From assembly GCF_023898315.1 (NCBI RefSeq), contig NC_064618.1, positions 188,037,548-188,101,547 on the forward strand: a stretch of DNA of 64,000 nucleotides, written 5' to 3'. The translations under genes were made by a program, and so were the position numbers. Below, one piece after another: positions 25,901 through 34,714 of the stretch. The notes under the pieces were generated by a model that was not told the DNA's origin, did no database searches, and was given only the letters and a program-made list of their open reading frames with translations. Position 1 is the first letter of the stretch, and every line of letters starts with the position of its first letter. The DNA is from Schistocerca nitens. Taxonomy: Eukaryota > Arthropoda > Insecta > Orthoptera > Acrididae.

Positions 25901-27902
25901 ACTAAATGAACACAATATTTATAAGGCGTGGCTAAATGTTCTTAATTTGCATGATGTATTAAATACAATGAAGAATTGTATGACTCATCTGACTATAATA
26001 CGAGTATAAATGTATTTAGTGCTTTTGGTTGAGAAATCTGCATAATGTGAAAGTAAATTTTTCATAAGAAACTATGCTGGTTACTTGTAAAGAAGGTACA
26101 AAAATATTCGATTCTGTGAGTGCAGTTACATATACGAGTAAAACAAAAACCTTAACACTTGACTTCAGAAAGTAAATCTTAATATCCTCGTTTGTTCACA
26201 GAATGCATTTACTGAATTAGGATTTTGTATAATGCATTTTATAAATTTTACTTTGATTTCTGAGTATGAATAGTAATCTCTCTCGAGTTTAATGAATAAT
26301 TTAGCAATATTCATGACTATTTACAAATTATGTAATTGAGTAGCTTGTAATTTTATCAGAAAGTTTGTCTTTTATATCTTTAAATATATTTTATTACAAA
26401 AAAGTAAGAAAATTTAGTTTTCAGTAGTGGCGAGGTGAAACATACTTAGCTTAATCGCCGAAATCGTAACAAGTCACAGGTGAGAATTAACACTTGAATC
26501 AGTAATAGACGAAGCATCTACTATTGTGTCAACAATGCAAGAGTATACGTGTGGCATATAGGTTCTGCACAGCAACGTCACTTCTATTTGAGCTGTCATG
26601 TGTAAACTTTCGCTGACTCTTGTCTTGCCTGGCACGCTCTTGGCTTATTCTTAGAATCACTCTCTAAATGTTCTCCTTGTAAAATTCGTAGGAAAGATGT
26701 TTTGCTGTTCCACTATTGTTCAATGGTGTATGAGAAGGAGTCATATATCGAATAAATGTTAATAAAGTAACTAGTCAATTAGTATCAGAATGCTTTTGTT
26801 GTTAATCAACACAGGCAACTCAGTCTTCGCATTTGAGACGATAAGGTGGTTTTACAAGCTCCTCAGATGAATAACAATTGCTAATTTCATAAATGAGTTA
26901 ATCTTAAGAAACCATTTCGAATCTTTTCCTTAAGCATTTGCTAGAGCAATGAATAATTATGAACCTTATACTACCAGATTCTCAATAAAGCAGCTGAGGA
27001 AACACACTTCAGAAAATATTACACTAGTAAGATATAGTAGCTTACTAGCTTACTGCCATAATAGCTTCCGGCCAACTTACACCACAGCACTCTTCTTCTG
27101 TAAGTCCTGTAAGGATAGCATCGCTGGTTCTCACCTTTGTGCTGCAGAGAAAAGAACCTGGAAGATTTCCTGTGTACGGAGCGATGCCGTGAACCATGGA
27201 TGGTTGTTGACCCACCAAGGAGGCTGCCCCAGTCCGGTGCCACAACGCCAGAAGTCGTCGGTTGAGCATCACTACACGCTTTCGTATCAACAGCACCAGA
27301 TTACAAAACTGCAGGTCCGACGTGATGATCACTCCGTAATACGGATACACCATCAGCGAAGACCACACCTGGAAGTTCCTAACCGATCGCGCCCAAACCA
27401 CAATATCGGCTGTGAACAAGAGTAGAGCAGAAGGCAGAACCACCACTAACTCTAGAACCAGTATCCTGAAAGACCGATTATACTCCCTTTTCCGCTCTAT
27501 CAAAATTACTCCGTCAATTTGCATGATCTTTTCCACGATACGCGATATGTTCTTGTGACTGGAAATGCAGCACTTCGTAAGAATCAGAGCACACGAGAAA
27601 GTGACAACCAACATTTCGGTGATGTTACCGACCTTTACAGTGGATATAATATACCGAGATTGAAAACGGTCAGCACCTGCCAGTGCTATAATCACTAAGG
27701 CGGCTGCTAACACGAGCAAACAGTACAACCTTTCATACAGGGAGGACGTTATTTTCGCTGAATTGCGTTTGAAACCGAAAGGAGCCAACCCGAGCGGTTT
27801 GCTCACATAATACAGTGGCTTCATAGCTCTGGTGAAACTGTGATAGAAGTGATCGCCTTTCAGCCGTGGAAAAAGCGATCTGGTAACGAAACCGGAGCAC
27901 AT
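636..27902 (-). CDS. Gustatory receptor (7tm_7) gene, three exons, 439 aa
   Basis: Predicted insect gustatory receptor, a seven-pass membrane ligand-gated channel subunit of chemosensory neurons with the N terminus inside the cell (family knowledge). The model joins 27902-27135, 13148-12972 and 1010-636. All junctions are GT-AG and phase 0, with three good donors/acceptors (AAG|GTGAGA, CAG|GTGAGA, TTTGCAG|). It gives 256+59+124 = 439 residues, normal for the family. Seen in the protein: PLYYVSKPLG near residue 29, hydrophobic segments near 58-75, 89-109, 146-170, 182-206, 286-310, 326-347 and 402-426, and the C-terminal SYLVIFVQF at 418-426, a conservative form of TYhhhhhQF. The two introns (13,986 and 11,961 bp) are filled with transposable elements. 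No stop or frameshift interrupts any exon, so the gene looks functional. The ligand cannot be told from sequence. The 5' UTR and promoter are not defined. A TTTATT at 50-55 (AATAAA on the gene strand) is a weak poly(A) candidate. Confidence 0.88.
1050..1780. other. Anonymous AT-rich intron sequence
   Basis: Within intron 2 of the receptor gene. Only short, unconvincing open frames are seen, with no recognisable coding, RNA or repeat feature. Confidence 0.5.
1790..2082 (+). mobile_element. LINE 3'-end fragment
   Basis: The segment ends in ACCTGCATCAAACCAGTC, TTCTGATTGAAGACGAC and AAAACAATAAC. This is the degenerate form of the GCTGCATCAAACCAGTCT...GAAGACCACAACAACAAC terminus of a common insect non-LTR retrotransposon (recalled family pattern). 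A related 3' end is seen at 57120-57175. Upstream bases fit the matching 3' noncoding region loosely. No coding remains. Confidence 0.6.
2249..2473 (+). mobile_element. SINE of a second tRNA-headed family
   Basis: It begins AGCTGGGTGGTTATGTG (box A-like) and GGGCCCGGGTTGG (decayed box B), then TTGGAGATTTTCTCC, CACCGACACGCAAGTCGCC and CCCGGCGGCCGAGCTTG, and ends in an oligo(T) run at 2477-2490. It is unrelated to the main SINE family here. A short AAGAAAT on both sides is a possible weak target duplication. Confidence 0.7.
2694..2896 (+). mobile_element. Main-family tRNA-derived SINE (copy 1)
   Basis: tRNA-like head (box A GTGACCGAGCGG, decayed box B), GGATGTGTGTGATGTCC, the TTAGGTTAGTTA body and the GAGCTATTTGAAC tail. 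Flanked by TGTCGTTCA at 2685-2693 and 2897-2905, a target-site duplication. It lies tail to tail with copy 2. Confidence 0.88.
2930..3126 (-). mobile_element. Main-family SINE (copy 2)
   Basis: Reverse-oriented copy with tail (AATGGTTCGAATG), body and tRNA-like head (AAGATTCGAACCTGCGACCG). A perfect 12-bp duplication AAGTGCTTTACA flanks it at 2918-2929 and 3127-3138. Confidence 0.92.
3346..3498 (-). pseudogene. 153-bp mariner-type transposase fragment, inverted duplicate of 5967-6119
   Basis: The minus strand encodes LSPAYFPLRERFCRSFLH, equivalent to the L.P.DY..R..FC region between the helix-turn-helix and catalytic domains of insect mariner-type transposases. The stretch matches 5967-6119 on the plus strand at all but about 2-3 of 153 positions, while flanking bases differ. 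It is an isolated duplicated piece. Confidence 0.7.
3540..5440. other. Anonymous AT-rich intron sequence
   Basis: No open frame of note. A short GATA-like microsatellite (GATTGATAGGTAGGTAGATA) lies near 4670-4695. Nothing else is recognisable. Confidence 0.5.
5629..5828 (+). mobile_element. Main-family SINE (copy 3), inside transposase relic
   Basis: Well-preserved copy with box A (GTGGCCGAGCGG) and box B (GGTTCGAAACC). TTTTCAGGCAGA (5617-5628) and TTTTCAGACAGA (5829-5840) flank it as a 12-bp target duplication with one mismatch. The transposase frame is continuous across it once the copy is removed. Confidence 0.9.
5967..6119 (+). repeat. 153-bp duplicate of 3346-3498 (inverted)
   Basis: Partner of the inverted pair 2.5 kb apart, lying in place within the transposase relic. 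The high identity implies a recent duplication or conversion. Confidence 0.85.
6251..8269. other. Anonymous AT-rich intron sequence
   Basis: Only short open frames, such as an 88-codon minus-strand frame at 6885-7151 and a 67-codon plus-strand frame at 7711-7914. Neither resembles a known protein to me. Confidence 0.45.
8693..8895 (-). mobile_element. Main-family SINE (copy 4)
   Basis: Reverse-oriented, complete copy. ACGTTGCATT occurs at 8683-8692 and 8896-8905, a 10-bp target duplication. Confidence 0.9.
9031..9802 (+). mobile_element. Internally deleted 772-bp mariner-like element
   Basis: Starts CAGGGTGTTACAAAAAGG and ends with its inverse between TA dinucleotides. The two ends are imperfect inverted repeats about 130 bp long (shared: CTCACACACAAA, TTATGTGGACA, TTTCCATGTTAGAGCTCATT). 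The inside holds only the 3' part of a transposase gene, so the element is non-autonomous. Confidence 0.85.
9180..9665 (+). pseudogene. Mariner-like transposase C-terminal remnant
   Basis: It encodes NMWFMHDGVPAHFS (second catalytic Asp), the linker RWIGRERPIPWPPRSPDLNP and LDFHLWRHLKGLV (third catalytic Asp, mariner DDD type). After a stop it continues in frame as TPVPNVKTLRARI and YSMRRRVDPCILAN. The N-terminal DNA-binding half and first Asp are missing, so it cannot be active. Confidence 0.8.
9830..10863 (-). pseudogene. Degenerate mariner-type transposase of the long-TIR element
   Basis: The frame from 10863 reads KKRVTREANENAVLAAV, then LRISAQQLHRDSGMSVGI and HKYHLYHVSLHQELHDADFH, a transposase helix-turn-helix and linker. 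After a frameshift near 10390 it continues KVNRHNMHCWGVDDPHWLRK, the region after the first catalytic Asp. Further down are RQRMWFQHE (second Asp replaced by Glu) and a decayed WIGRG block. The order and strand fit the surrounding inverted repeats. It is inactive through stops and frameshifts. Confidence 0.75.
11441..12960. other. Anonymous intron sequence
   Basis: No recognisable gene or repeat. It ends just before receptor exon 2 with a C-rich run near 12847-12867. Confidence 0.5.
12972..13148 (-). CDS. Gustatory receptor exon 2 (residues 257-315)
   Basis: A 59-codon internal exon starting LPGEAEEV and ending KLQYQ. It carries the intracellular LRQVHDHLCDVAKLIDDGYG segment and the fifth membrane helix (GLSMLSCLATHFIN onward). 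An L..[VI]H..L.[DE] block directly before TM5 is typical of Grs. The acceptor is TTTTGTTTGCAG|TTG and the donor CAG|GTGAGATAG; both are phase 0 and match exons 1 and 3. In-frame stops just outside the splice sites explain why only a short open frame is seen. Confidence 0.86.
13395..13690 (+). pseudogene. Tc1-like element 5' end with helix-turn-helix remnant
   Basis: Starts near TACTGAAGAGCCAAAG, which resembles the terminus of an abundant locust Tc1 family (from memory). The plus strand reads GKARDFDKVHIVMVRHL, stop, TNVSETASLVDCSCRTV, a typical paired-type HTH of Tc1 transposases. A long minus-strand open frame here (187 codons) is a shadow. The catalytic part is absent. Confidence 0.5.
13905..15709 (+). 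mobile_element. Non-LTR retrotransposon (LINE) with internal deletion
   Basis: The first part encodes an apurinic-like endonuclease: HQNVPGL, IICLSEY, the catalytic block IAGDFN and TAIDNIF. A frameshift at an A-run near 14370 splits it. The RT follows from about 14690 with GVPQVSILGALISLMYINDL and LFADVTSI, in which the YADD-type Asp pair is lost (FADV). Downstream are FLGLQLDNKFSW and a thumb/C-terminal region with stops. The RT N-terminal part is missing, so about 0.5 kb or more was deleted. It ends in a TCTAA-type short repeat at 15682-15709. It lies in receptor intron 1, antisense to the gene. The clade is not certain (Jockey-like group). Confidence 0.82.
15943..16555. mobile_element. 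Possible solo LTR-like segment
   Basis: The ends TGTCAGG and CCCCGACA are inverted as in LTRs, and a polyadenylation-like ATTAAA lies near 16476. No matching flanking duplication was found, so this is weak. Confidence 0.25.
16556..17873. other. Mostly anonymous sequence with a 118-codon open frame
   Basis: A plus-strand frame at 17259-17615 encodes 118 residues (ALTFNEAQARHNLG near its middle). It faintly recalls Tc1 transposase linkers, but no catalytic motif can be identified. I do not assign it. Confidence 0.3.
16863..16917. repeat. (TA)n microsatellite
   Basis: About 26 uninterrupted TA units. Confidence 0.97.
17874..18057 (-). mobile_element. Main-family SINE (copy 5)
   Basis: Reverse copy lacking the last few tail bases. 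TAACCCGTCCCGTG (17860-17873) and TAACCCATCCCGTG (18058-18071) form a 14-bp duplication with one mismatch. Confidence 0.9.
18072..19027. other. Anonymous intron sequence
   Basis: No recognisable feature beyond short open frames. Confidence 0.5.
19028..19228 (+). mobile_element. Main-family SINE (copy 6)
   Basis: Full-length copy with intact box B (GGTTCGAATCC). TGCTTGTT upstream and TGCTTATT downstream may be an 8-bp target duplication. Confidence 0.88.
19229..20675. other. Anonymous intron sequence
   Basis: No supported gene or repeat. It precedes the tRNA-headed array. Confidence 0.5.
20689..21511 (-). repeat. Minus-oriented half of the tRNA-headed array
   Basis: Three units at 301-bp spacing, beginning inside the unit at AAACTTCCTGGCAG and ending at GGATATTGC, where the sequence turns over. 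Confidence 0.9.
21512..23417 (+). repeat. Plus-oriented half of the tRNA-headed array
   Basis: It begins inside a tRNA-like head (AATGGTCCCGAG), with GCAA microhomology at the junction, and continues through six 300-301-bp units. It ends abruptly at CTCATTCTG, inside a unit, just before the second copy of the 13-bp flank. Confidence 0.9.
23431..25232. other. Anonymous intron sequence
   Basis: A 95-codon plus-strand frame at 24239-24526 does not resemble a protein I know. No other feature is seen. Confidence 0.4.
25233..25513. mobile_element. Candidate 281-bp MITE
   Basis: The ends share inverted sequence over about 40 bp (TGACGT, AGTCAGGTC or ATCAGGTC, GCGCAAATTCAA). There is no coding capacity. 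Boundaries and family are not certain. Confidence 0.45.
25514..27044. other. Anonymous AT-rich intron sequence
   Basis: No supported feature. It ends at the region next to receptor exon 1. Confidence 0.5.
27135..27902 (-). CDS. Gustatory receptor exon 1 (residues 1-256)
   Basis: First coding exon. It starts at an ATG (27902-27900) and encodes the cytoplasmic N terminus with the typical Gr motif PLYYVSKPLG, then four hydrophobic segments. The fourth is followed by RKRVVMLNRRLLALW, which resembles the basic post-TM4 region of Grs. Open reading continues to 27045, but the tail after STK is unlike any Gr. A strong donor, AAG|GTGAGA, lies at 27135/27134 exactly where similarity stops, so the exon is ended there in phase 0. 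A 158-codon open frame on the other strand here is a shadow. Confidence 0.88.
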
Positions 27903-29308
27903 TTCTGTTCTACACTACAACAGCTCTTCAAGAGGAATAAACTGCATTTATCGAAGTCAACGTTTCACCTTTCAGTAGGAGAGCCTCCACCGAAGTAACA
28001 GCTGCTTGAAAACCTGACCACCCGCGAAAGACCCGCCAGCGTTTATCATTGTACGTATGACAGGTTCCTATTAAATTAAAGCGTTACCTCTGTCGTTTTA
28101 ATCAATTTAAGAGCAGCAACAAATCAACAACTTTTAATAGATTATGTTGCGATGAAATATTACATAGTAAGTATTGTCTTTTGTCATGTCTTGAAACGGA
28201 AAACGTCGGTTTGTTCCATTTAATTTGGCAATTACAGTGGTCAGAGCACAAATGTCGAGCAACGCTCAGTATATTACAGATGCCTAGTATGCATTCAGTT
28301 CAGTTATAAGGGCGACTACTCCAGTGTCCAAATGTTAAACACGCCAGAAACATGAAGGCACGCTTCCTGACGTTGATGTTGTGTAAACTACATTCTGACG
28401 ATGATGTATAAACTACGGACAAATGTTAGTCTTATCCGCCATCTGCTATCAGCAATACTGAGCAACGAAGGGAATCGGCAAATAGCGATGGGCAAATAAA
28501 ACTGACTCGAGTACTGAACACCATTTCTAACATCATGCAACGGCTGTTCCCCGTACTGGTGAGCATCTTATCATTCGCCTAGCCACGATTTCAGTGCTTC
28601 TGACAACAACCATGAACTTAAACCGAGGGCACGGTAAAAGGAAGGGGAAGAAATCCGGCAGCCGTTATTTGAGTGCTACGTGCTCTCGAGAAGAACGTGA
28701 ATTATGGATTGGACCTTCGGCAGAGATTATCAAATGAGAACACTAGGGATGTGTTTTCATACTAGAAAGTTCCCGCGTCCAATGGGTAGAACTGACATTA
28801 GAGATTCCCCTTCTTTTTCCTGAGACTCCATTATCAGAATGTGATTTAAAACAAATATGCAGTTACTAGCAATGGTGTGGCCATTTGCAAGTAAATTTTC
28901 CACTGATGTAACCACTATCTTTGTGTCAGGAAATACCAATGACAATGGCATAATCATGGAATATTGAAAACATTGTGTGTTACAACATACAGTGTGTAAC
29001 GTGTATAAGAGCAGTGTGGTACCTTAATATGTACACACATTAGTGCGCTGATAGTTTTTATTCTCCGGGGTGAACAGTTTTACCACAGACTCTTTATAAA
29101 ATGTAATACCCGATATTTTCTGTGTAGTCGTAGCTGCAACATTAAGTTGTCTACACCTATTAGTATAAGCTAACCGTTTTGCACCCTTGCATCCATACTT
29201 CAACAGGTCAAAATAACCATTAATGGCTTGCTCTTGACACATGTGCTTTGCGGCATTAACCAACCGAAAAACATACTTCTCCAAATAACTATAGCTCTTA
29301 AGCATAAA
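27903..29308. other. 5' flank of the receptor gene
   Basis: Expected to hold the promoter and 5' UTR of the gustatory receptor, but no clear TATA or initiator can be assigned. A minus-strand frame at 29024-29300 vaguely recalls an N-terminal HTH of DDE transposases (LFTPENKNYQRTN), which is too weak to call. Confidence 0.4.
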
Positions 29309-29835
29309 ATCTACATCTACATCTTGATGGGTACTCTGCAAATCAATTTCAGTGCCTGGCAGATGGTTCGTCGAACCACCTTCACAATTCTCTATTATTC
29401 CAATCTACTGTTGCGCGCGGAAAGAACCAACACCTTTATCTTTCCATACGAGCTCTGATTTTCCTTATTTTATCGCGGTGATCGTTTCTCCCTATGTACG
29501 TCGGTTTCAACAAAATATTTTCGCATTCCGAGGAGAAAGTTGGTAATTGGAATTTCGTGAGTAGATTCCGTCGCAACGAAAAAACGCCTTTATTTTAATG
29601 ATGTCCTGCCCAGATCCTGTATAATGTCAATGACACTCTCTCCCATATTTCGCGATAATACGTGCTGCCCTTCTTTGAACTTTATCGAGGTACTCCGTCA
29701 GTCTTGTCTGTTAAGGATCCCACACCCGGCAACATTACTCTAAAAGAGAACAGACAAACATAGTGTAGGCAGTCTCCTTAGTAGATCTGTTACATTTTCT
29801 ATGTGTCCAGCCAATAAAACACAGTCTTTGGGTAC
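29309..29835 (-). mobile_element. LINE 3' part (segment 4 of a split copy)
   Basis: The minus strand encodes fragments such as KVQRRAARIIAKYGREC, IPITNFL/FQLPTFSSECENILL and DWNNREL, the C-terminal zone of a CR1/Jockey-type RT protein, with several frameshifts. It ends in the GATGTAGATGTAGAT tail near 29309. Its upstream part continues at 39056 on the far side of the LTR element. Confidence 0.75.
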
Positions 29836-29839
29836 CCAT

Positions 29840-30249
29840 TGCATGGGGGTTTAGTTATAAAAATGATGAAAATGCAATAATTTTAGTAGCTGTGTGACCG
29901 GTTGCGAAGTCTCGTAACCGGTTGGCCCTCACTATTATTAGCACGCAATCTGACTGCATAAAATAACAATAAAGAATGAGGGGAAATTTCCGTTAACACA
30001 ATTCATTAATTAAGTCCCCTGCAACTATAAAAGCTACGAAACAACAAAACACAAGTGTAACTGTTCTGTGTGTGGTATTGTGACTCAACGTCCACGTATC
30101 TGGCACTGTTCTTCCTCAATACGAGGAGATATTTTAAACACCATTTACAATGAACTATTGAAAAACCAGAAATACTATAATTGCACAGAGAAACAAGAAT
30201 TACAAGTCCAATACATGAACACGAGCCAGATGCTTTGTTGATTGAACCT
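29840..30249 (-). mobile_element. Truncated 3' LTR
   Basis: Matches 38029-38435 of the 5' LTR with scattered substitutions. Similarity stops at about GAACCTGCGAC, where a tandem repeat array begins. The upstream U3 part present in the 5' LTR is missing or replaced. Confidence 0.8.
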
Positions 30250-30256
30250 GCGACGA

Positions 30257-30785
30257 GCTCCAACAGTGGCACCCAGCAATGGCGAGCAGGCGCAGACACC
30301 AACAAGGGACATTATCTCAGTAGCAGCAGTTCCATCAGTGGCACCCAGCAATGTTGAACAGGTGCAGACACCAACAAGTGACATCATCAGTAGTAGCAGC
30401 TCCATCCGTGGCACTCAGTAATATTGAACAGGTGCAGAAACCAACAAGTGACACAATCAGTAGTAGTAGTTCCAGCAGTGGCGCCCAGTAATGTTGAACA
30501 GGTGCAGACACGAACAAGTGACATCATTTCAGTAGAAGCAGTTCCAACAGTTGCACCCAGCGATGTTGAACAGGTGCAGACACCAACAAGTGACATCATT
30601 AGTAGTAGCAGCTCCATCAGTAGCACTTAGCAATGTTGAACAGGTGCACACACCAACAAGTGACATCATCTAGTAGCAGTTCCAACAGTGGCACCCAGTA
30701 ATGTTGAACAGGTGGAGACACTAACAAGTGACATCATCTCAGTAGAAGCAGTTCCATCTGTGGCACCCAGCAATGTTGAATTGGT
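30257..30785. repeat. ~70-bp tandem repeat array, 8 units
   Basis: Units start near 30259, 30337, 30407, 30475, 30548, 30618, 30687 and 30758 with GTGGCACCCAGCAATG, then GAACAGGTGCAGACACC and AACAAGTGACATCAT. Several short open frames on both strands are products of this periodicity. Confidence 0.92.
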
Positions 30786-31095
30786 GCAGGTAACAGTCCA
30801 TAATATTCACTATCACTAATTAGACAGTTCATCAGAGTTCATCAGCAGAAATTAAACATATCCAAGTGGCACCCATCAATGTTGAACAAGTGCAGGTAGC
30901 AGTCCATAATATTCACTATCACTAATTGGACAGTTCATCAGAGTTCATCAGCAGAAATTAAACATTTCCAAGTGGCACCCATCAATGTTGAACAAGTGCA
31001 GGTAACAGTCCAAAATATTCACTATCACGAATTAGACGGTTCATCAGAGTTCATCAGCAGAAATTAAGCATTTCCAAGTGGCACCCATCAATGAT
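30786..31095. repeat. ~105-bp tandem repeat, about 3 units
   Basis: Units share AAGTGGCACCCATCAATG, GTAACAGTCCATAATATTC and TCATCAGAGTTCATCAGC. The first part of each unit is the same core as in the neighbouring 70-bp array, so one array probably grew from the other. Confidence 0.88.
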
Positions 31096-31099
31096 GATA

Positions 31100-33780
31100 G
31101 GTGCAAGCACGAACAACAGTTTGAATGCACACACAATTGCATTTACAAAATTATTATCAATGCTCTTACACTAATCATACAAATGATAATAAACACCCAA
31201 ATTATATCAGATAATTGTCATATTAACTATTACAAATACACGAATACCTGTAAACCTATAATATTTATGGGTGTCAGTTCAAGCCACAACAAACAAGTAA
31301 AATAATATTTAGGAGATAGGTCGGTACCAATTATTTGGGATTAGGAAAGGAAAACACACAAAACACACTCACTCATCTTTCATCCACATTAAGTACTACT
31401 GTGTAATTGAATAGTGTTAACTGTGTAAATGCAATGCTGTCAAAGATTTGATGTTCGACATGTGTATCAAGTAGTAGTGGCAGCAATGTATAACAGTCAA
31501 TAATAATTAGTCAACGTCATAGTCATCATGTCAAGACCAATGTTTGCCAAGCCAAATCGAAATGTATGGTTGCTGAACCACTGTCAGTGTGCCAAGATAT
31601 GCAAATACTTTCTCTCTCCAAAAAAGTATATACTGCTTATTGATTTAAGAAAGTGTGTGTGTAGACAATCTTCCTTCTACTTGAGTGTTCTAGTCTGCCA
31701 TCTTCATCCTCCTTGTTCCATATAAACCAACAAAAAAATACATGCTCCTCACTTACTTTACCTCTTATCCACCAAAACTCCAATAATCATCAGCATCAGA
31801 TAATCTTAATACTTCAATAATACCTCTTACGTCGATACATATAAATCTTATCATGAATATCATTTACCTTACCTATTGTCCACCAAAACTCCAATAATCA
31901 TCAACTTCAGACAATCTCAATACCTCAATAATACCTCTTCAATACGTCGAAACATATAAACCTTATCACCAATATCATTTCACTTCCATAACAACTCTTC
32001 CCTCTAGACAGTCTTCTCGAACAAGTGCAGATAAAATTCTAGTGCAAACTTCAATTCATCATCCAATACAATCCGAAGACACAATGTCCACACACAACCT
32101 CTGTGTAATCCACCTGGCCCAAATCTTCTACTCATTATCAATTGTGAAATACATTTTGGTTACTTTGTCCATCATTAAATAAACGAAATGCATACATGAC
32201 CTCTAACAGCCTTTAGTTTGAATAACTTTCAGTAAGGAAGTACGAGAACGGAGTGTGAATGATTGTTATATTTGACAGTGTGTACACCGCTTCAAGAACC
32301 ATGGCAAAACAGAAGCAAACATGTGGAGTATTTCTTGTGTCAAGTGTCACTTGCTATTTCAATTGCTCACGAAGAATGCAGTGTAATAACTGTCAATGGT
32401 CTAAACCTAGTGTTGGTATTTCATGTCGTTAGCTTCCTTTCTACTTTCATAAATTTATACAGCTTCCATAAAACTTCCAGCTCATGTGACTTCATTGAAG
32501 TTTCTTATGCCAATGTCGTTCGTAGAATTATAGCAGTTCATTTTCTTATCTTAAAATATAAAGCATTGAGCGTAAGCAAAACATGCAATACCGAGTAATT
32601 ATACCAGTAGAGAACATAATGTCAACAAATGGATGTAACACAATCCCTACAACGAGGCTCTGCCAAGCGAACAATCTATAATTAAAACCATAGTGTGACC
32701 TAAACTCTATGTTCGTGCACAGTATATCAGCATTTCTATATACCAAATTAAAGAGTAGTTACGACAACAAAACAGAAATGTGTAAATATGCAATCCATAC
32801 GTAAAGCAGCAAGTATATATCTTACATAATAAACAGGTCATTAGCATCATATCAGCAGAAGTAATTAAATGTTCATATGTAATCTTTATAAGTAAACGAC
32901 TGCTACGATCGCAGGTTCGAATCCTGCCTCGGGCATGGATGTGTGTGATGTCCTTAGGTTAGTTAGGTTTACGTAGTGCTAAGTTCTAGGGGACTGATGA
33001 CCACAGATGTTAAGTCCCATAGTACTCAGAACAATTTGAACCATTTTTCTTTATAAGTAAACATGAAGGCGCAAGCAGATAAGTCACAAAGTATAACTTA
33101 TATACATAACCATACCAGCACAAATAATCAGGTGACAATTATAATTGAAATAAATAGGCACAGCAGACACATAATAAAAAAAATGACATCAGTGAAAAAG
33201 CACAGCAGCCAAGCGATGCATAATATACATAAGTAACAACCCTGTTCATTAATCAATCATTGTCAAAATCGATTAACACAAAGTATAAATCACGTAATCG
33301 CGAGCAGCAAATTACGTCTAAAGTACTTACCTAAGTGGAAATATGTTCTCTGAAAAATAAACTCAATTAATAGTTACCATTTTAGTTTATTACTTTCTTC
33401 TTCGAAATTACATTCTTCCTGAAATTTTCTCGATAGGAAGTCCTCTTAACGCCGGACACCCATAGAATTTACCCGAAGTTTTTAAATATTTTATACAACT
33501 GTATCCTGAAAGAAACTTAATGTTAATAACATAATTTAGCTTTATACTGAATTTAATCGGAGAAATTAGACTGTGTATTTGTTTACGGCTGTCAGTGTAT
33601 TCGCACGGAGCGCTCTATCAGCTGTAGGTACGCGTGACGTAAGAAGTAATTGTTTGCGGTCAACGACTGCCTTGTGCGGCGCGCAGACTTGACTGTTGCT
33701 TTGAGTATGTGCCGTCGCCAGAACACGGCGCGGTATCCTTATATTCTCTGCATGTTTACGTATAACTGTTAGTTTCTCTA
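31100..33780 (-). other. Noncoding 3' region of the LTR element
   Basis: AT-rich with no coding motif. It contains a 111-bp tandem duplication (31768-31878 and 31879-31990, sharing TCCACCAAAACTCCAATAAT) and one SINE. An env gene is not seen. Confidence 0.5.
32898..33047 (+). mobile_element. 5'-truncated main-family SINE (copy 7)
   Basis: It starts inside the tRNA-like head (GACTGCTACGATCGCAGG) and runs to the tail. A perfect 15-bp duplication TCTTTATAAGTAAAC at 32883-32897 and 33048-33062 proves insertion of an already truncated copy. Confidence 0.93.
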
Positions 33781-33787
33781 AAGTATG

Positions 33788-34714
33788 TCATTCCACAAAA
33801 TTTTTAACGTTCGATATTTGATGTATTCCCTTAGAGCGCCGAGTTTTAAGAGTTTCTACTTCGACAGTGTTATCATGAATAATTTTGCGAACTCTATATG
33901 GACCGTTATAAAGCAGAAAAAATTTGCGACACAAGCCTTTTCCTTTGTGGGACCAACGATGAGACTTATTTAACACCTTTTGACCAACTGACAAGGTTTT
34001 TAAACGACCAGGACGTTTACCTGATTTCTCTCTTCTATCAGCAGCAGATGCAATATTTTGTAGAGCCGGGTTGACAACTTCAGAATGCCGCAGTTTCCGT
34101 GAAGGCGGTAAAGGAACGATTTCAGAAATGCGATTTGTCGGTGGTTTATTTTTTTATATCAATATAGGCGGTGAAGAAGTAGAATCATTAGGGAGTTCAT
34201 TCAGAATATTTTGAAAAATATGAAGATACTGATCCCACGTTCTGTGATTCTGATGACAATAAAGACGACACAATTTGTTGATATCCTTCATCCACCTCTC
34301 TGAAGTGTTAGATTGAGTGTGAAAAAGTGAAATGAAAATCGATTTAATCTTACGATGCCGTAGAGTACGAAGCCAAATTTTAGAGCGAAACTGTGATACA
34401 TTATCTGATATAGCCTTATCAACATGACCCACTTGTTTAAGAAAATGTTTGATGAAAGCATTAGATACTGAACTAGCTGTTGCTTTGCGTAAAGGTGTAA
34501 AACACACATATCTTGATGTCAATTCCACTGCTACCAAAATGTACGCAAAACCATTAGTAGAACGAACCACTGGACCGAACAAATCGACTGCAGCCATCTC
34601 CTTTAATTTCGCTGGAATGATAGGAAACAACGGTGCTCTGTGAGAAATAGTTGGCGGCTTAGCCTTTTCACATAATTTGCATTTGGCAAAAACAAATCGA
34701 ATACGTTTTTCCAT
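33788..34714 (-). pseudogene. Integrase region of the LTR element
   Basis: 34714-34154 encodes the zinc-finger end CKLCEKAKP, then the DDE core with AVDLFGPV (Asp), ISDNVSQF (Asp) and NTSERWMKDI (Glu). A stop/frameshift follows. 33994-33788 holds FFLLYNGPYRVRKI, the GPY/F module at the integrase C terminus of Gypsy elements. All catalytic residues remain, but the frame is broken and the upstream HH part of the zinc finger is outside the open frame. Confidence 0.82.

Noticed and set aside
26949..27425. 158-codon plus-strand frame opposite receptor exon 1
   Set aside because: No family resemblance, and the minus strand carries clear gustatory receptor motifs with splice sites.
30175..30630. 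Repetitive Cys/Leu-rich protein (LVGVCTCSTLLGAT repeats) on the minus strand
   Set aside because: The frame is produced by the 70-bp tandem array; units have varying lengths that break the frame and there is no gene context.
30257..31095. CRISPR-like array
   Set aside because: Direct tandem repeats with no unique spacers, in a eukaryotic LTR element.
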